A stretch of DNA of 64,000 nt, taken from NCBI RefSeq assembly GCF_021233055.1, contig NZ_CP089538.1, forward strand, positions 3,550,501-3,614,500, written 5' to 3'. Below are positions 62,450 to 64,000 of the stretch, one piece after another; position 1 is the first letter of the stretch, and every line of letters begins with the position of its first letter. Below the pieces are notes generated by a model. That model made no database searches. It was given only the letters and a program-made list of their open reading frames with translations, and had not been told where the DNA came from. The translations under genes and the position numbers were made by a program. Source of the stretch: Spirosoma oryzicola. Lineage in GTDB: Bacteria; Bacteroidota; Bacteroidia; Cytophagales; Spirosomataceae.

Positions 62450-64000
62450 ATGAAAAGCGTTTTCGTTTCGTGTTGGTTCTTTTTGATGGGGTTCTATTCT
62501 TTTCAGACAAGCGCTCAAATCCAAGTTTCGTTTCCGGTTAGCCGAGCCGTTTTTCAGCGTAACACAAATAATGAAGCCACTATTCGTGTAAACGGCTATT
62601 TTACGACGCCCGTAACCCGAATTGATGCCCGCGTTCAGGCACGTGACGGACAAGGGACCTCAACCGACTGGGTCACGATTCAGAATAATCCGACTGGCGG
62701 TAATTACGCCGGTGATCTGACCGTAAAAGGAGGCTGGTACAACCTGGAAGTACGGGGCATGAACGGTGATCAACAGGTGGGCGGTAGCACTATCGTTGAA
62801 CGGGTGGGTGCCGGCGAAGTATTCGTGATCGCGGGTCAGTCGAATGGTCAGGGTGTGTACGACGACATGCCCAGCGCCAGTGACGACCGCATCAACTGCG
62901 TCAATTATTTTGATCCTTCGGAGTCGCAGAACGACCCGCCTATGGATGTGCTGAATTTATTCTCTCATGTCAATCAGGGTGTTCGAATTACGCCACGCGG
63001 AGTAGGCAGCTGGTGCTGGGGTCGGGTCGGTGATATGCTAGCCCAACGACTGAAGGTACCGATCATGTTTTTCAACGCTGGTTACATTGGCACAGCCGTC
63101 AAGAACTGGCGCGAAAGTGCGGAAAATGGCCGTACGGAAAGTATTTACTCGCAGGGTTTGTACTATGCCGACGGTCAGCCTTATGCCAACCTACGGATCG
63201 CCTTGCAGTTTTACATCAATATGCTGGGCGTCAGAGCCATTTTGTGGCAGCAGGGCGAAGCCGAAAATTTCGACAATACAAGTCAGAGCAGCTATTACAA
63301 TCATTTACAGTACGTTATTAATCGCAGTCGGCAGGACGCCAACAAAAATATAGCCTGGGTCGTTGCCCGCGTGTCGTATTCAGGCGATTCACGGGGAGCC
63401 CGTCCTCAGATCCTTGCCGCCCAGAACCAGATTATTAGTTCGGTAAGCAACGTGTTTCCAGGACCAGAGACCGACAACATTCAGATTCCCCGTCAGCGCC
63501 CGCCCCGGACGATCTTCGACGATGTACACTTCGATGTCAACGGACTCTACGAGGTAGCTAACGTCTGGAACAACAGCCTCAACGACAGATTTTTCGCGAA
63601 TGCCCAGCCGATTTCTCCAACCCCTGCCCCGACGGTTACGGTATCGTGCGCCGGTACCAATCAACTGTCGATTGCCGTGAATGGCTCGTTCTCGTCGGTA
63701 ACCTGGAACACGGGTGAAGGCGGCCAACGCATTACCAAAGGGGCTGGGCAGTACCGGGCGAAGGTGAAAGACGCGGCCGGTAATGTACTGTTCTCACCCG
63801 TTGTGCGCGTGGCTTCTGCTCCATCCATTCAGGCTTCGGGTCCGACCACGTTTTGCGCCGGAAACAGCGTGACGTTACGGACTGATTACGACAACAATAT
63901 CCAATGGAATAATAACAATACGTCGCAACAGCTGTCTGTCAATTCCTCCGGCGATTATTCGGTTCAATACCGGGATGTAAGCGGCTGTACGTTTGTTTCG
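62450..64000 (+). CDS. Secreted SGNH/sialate O-acetylesterase-like protein (cut by window edge)
   Basis: 517 codons from ATG 62450 remain open to the last base. Signal peptide MKSVFVSCWFFLMGFYSFQT. An N-terminal beta-sandwich (about 25-110) is followed by an SGNH-type esterase domain with VIAGQSNGQGVYDD (nucleophile Ser), MFFNAGYIGTAVKNW, ILWQQGEAENF and the Asp/His pair in IFDDVHFDVNG. After it comes a string of Ig-like/PKD-type units (TVTVSCAGTNQLSIAVNGSF, FCAGNSVTLRT). These enzymes remove O-acetyl groups from glycans. The C-terminus, probably a T9SS sorting domain, is outside. Confidence 0.85.
   Translation, partial: MKSVFVSCWFFLMGFYSFQTSAQIQVSFPVSRAVFQRNTNNEATIRVNGYFTTPVTRIDARVQARDGQGTSTDWVTIQNNPTGGNYAGDLTVKGGWYNLEVRGMNGDQQVGGSTIVERVGAGEVFVIAGQSNGQGVYDDMPSASDDRINCVNYFDPSESQNDPPMDVLNLFSHVNQGVRITPRGVGSWCWGRVGDMLAQRLKVPIMFFNAGYIGTAVKNWRESAENGRTESIYSQGLYYADGQPYANLRIALQFYINMLGVRAILWQQGEAENFDNTSQSSYYNHLQYVINRSRQDANKNIAWVVARVSYSGDSRGARPQILAAQNQIISSVSNVFPGPETDNIQIPRQRPPRTIFDDVHFDVNGLYEVANVWNNSLNDRFFANAQPISPTPAPTVTVSCAGTNQLSIAVNGSFSSVTWNTGEGGQRITKGAGQYRAKVKDAAGNVLFSPVVRVASAPSIQASGPTTFCAGNSVTLRTDYDNNIQWNNNNTSQQLSVNSSGDYSVQYRDVSGCTFVS

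Overview
The window looks like a chromosomal segment of a Bacteroidota bacterium, most likely a Cytophagales member close to Spirosoma. The evidence is two SusC/SusD pairs, a hybrid two-component regulator ending in an AraC-type domain, many small lipoproteins and secreted proteins with repeats, promoter -7 boxes of the TAnnTTTG type, and a general lack of Shine-Dalgarno sequences. The genus is an inference from protein style; no rRNA or marker gene is present.

Layout: 1-9.8 kb holds mixed single genes: a two-component propeller protein cut by the left edge, DUF2147, a possible small RNA, an AT-rich FkbM-like gene, an alpha/beta hydrolase, a solo receiver, a DUF72 protein and a phospholipase-like/alkaline phosphatase fusion. 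10.3-15.2 kb is a SusC-SusD pair with no glycosidase beside it, closed by a strong terminator. 15.2-18.9 kb has a second solo receiver, a secreted esterase, and a decayed stretch: a CRISPR-like repeat relic joined to the 3' end of a WYL-type regulator gene. 19-31 kb is a polysaccharide utilisation locus on the minus strand: sugar transporter, fructokinase-like PfkB kinase, SusC, SusD and a GH32 fructosidase form one apparent operon. Behind it lies a hybrid sensor with a periplasmic sugar-binding domain. The gene set fits fructan (levan or inulin) use: GH32 frees fructose, SusCD imports oligosaccharides, the MFS porter takes in the hexose, the kinase phosphorylates it, and the hybrid sensor detects the free sugar.

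31-46 kb is accessory: small hypothetical proteins, an AraC regulator divergent from a SnoaL-like gene, a cupin, a PPOX-family protein, a TonB-like lipoprotein, DUF3052, a rifampin ADP-ribosyltransferase (Arr), a second secreted esterase, and a large beta-helix gene interrupted by one in-frame TGA. A tRNA-Leu(CAA) with its own promoter and terminator follows. 46.5-57.8 kb carries an orphan MacB-like permease, a secreted protein of the group often labelled asparagine synthetase B, a DNA/RNA non-specific endonuclease, a YhiN/HI0933 flavoprotein, a DHA2 drug exporter and two oxidoreductases. 58-60.3 kb is a compact modABC molybdate transporter. The right end holds an EamA-type protein, a DUF2490 protein and the start of a secreted SGNH esterase-like protein that leaves the window.

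I did not find a complete undescribed system. The most unusual spots are the CRISPR relic with a tRNA-like spacer, the small-RNA candidate near 1.7 kb, a direct repeat with 21-bp phasing upstream of the fructan operon, and a perfect GC-rich palindrome near 55.6 kb. Start sites were moved to internal ATG codons where a signal peptide or domain supported it.
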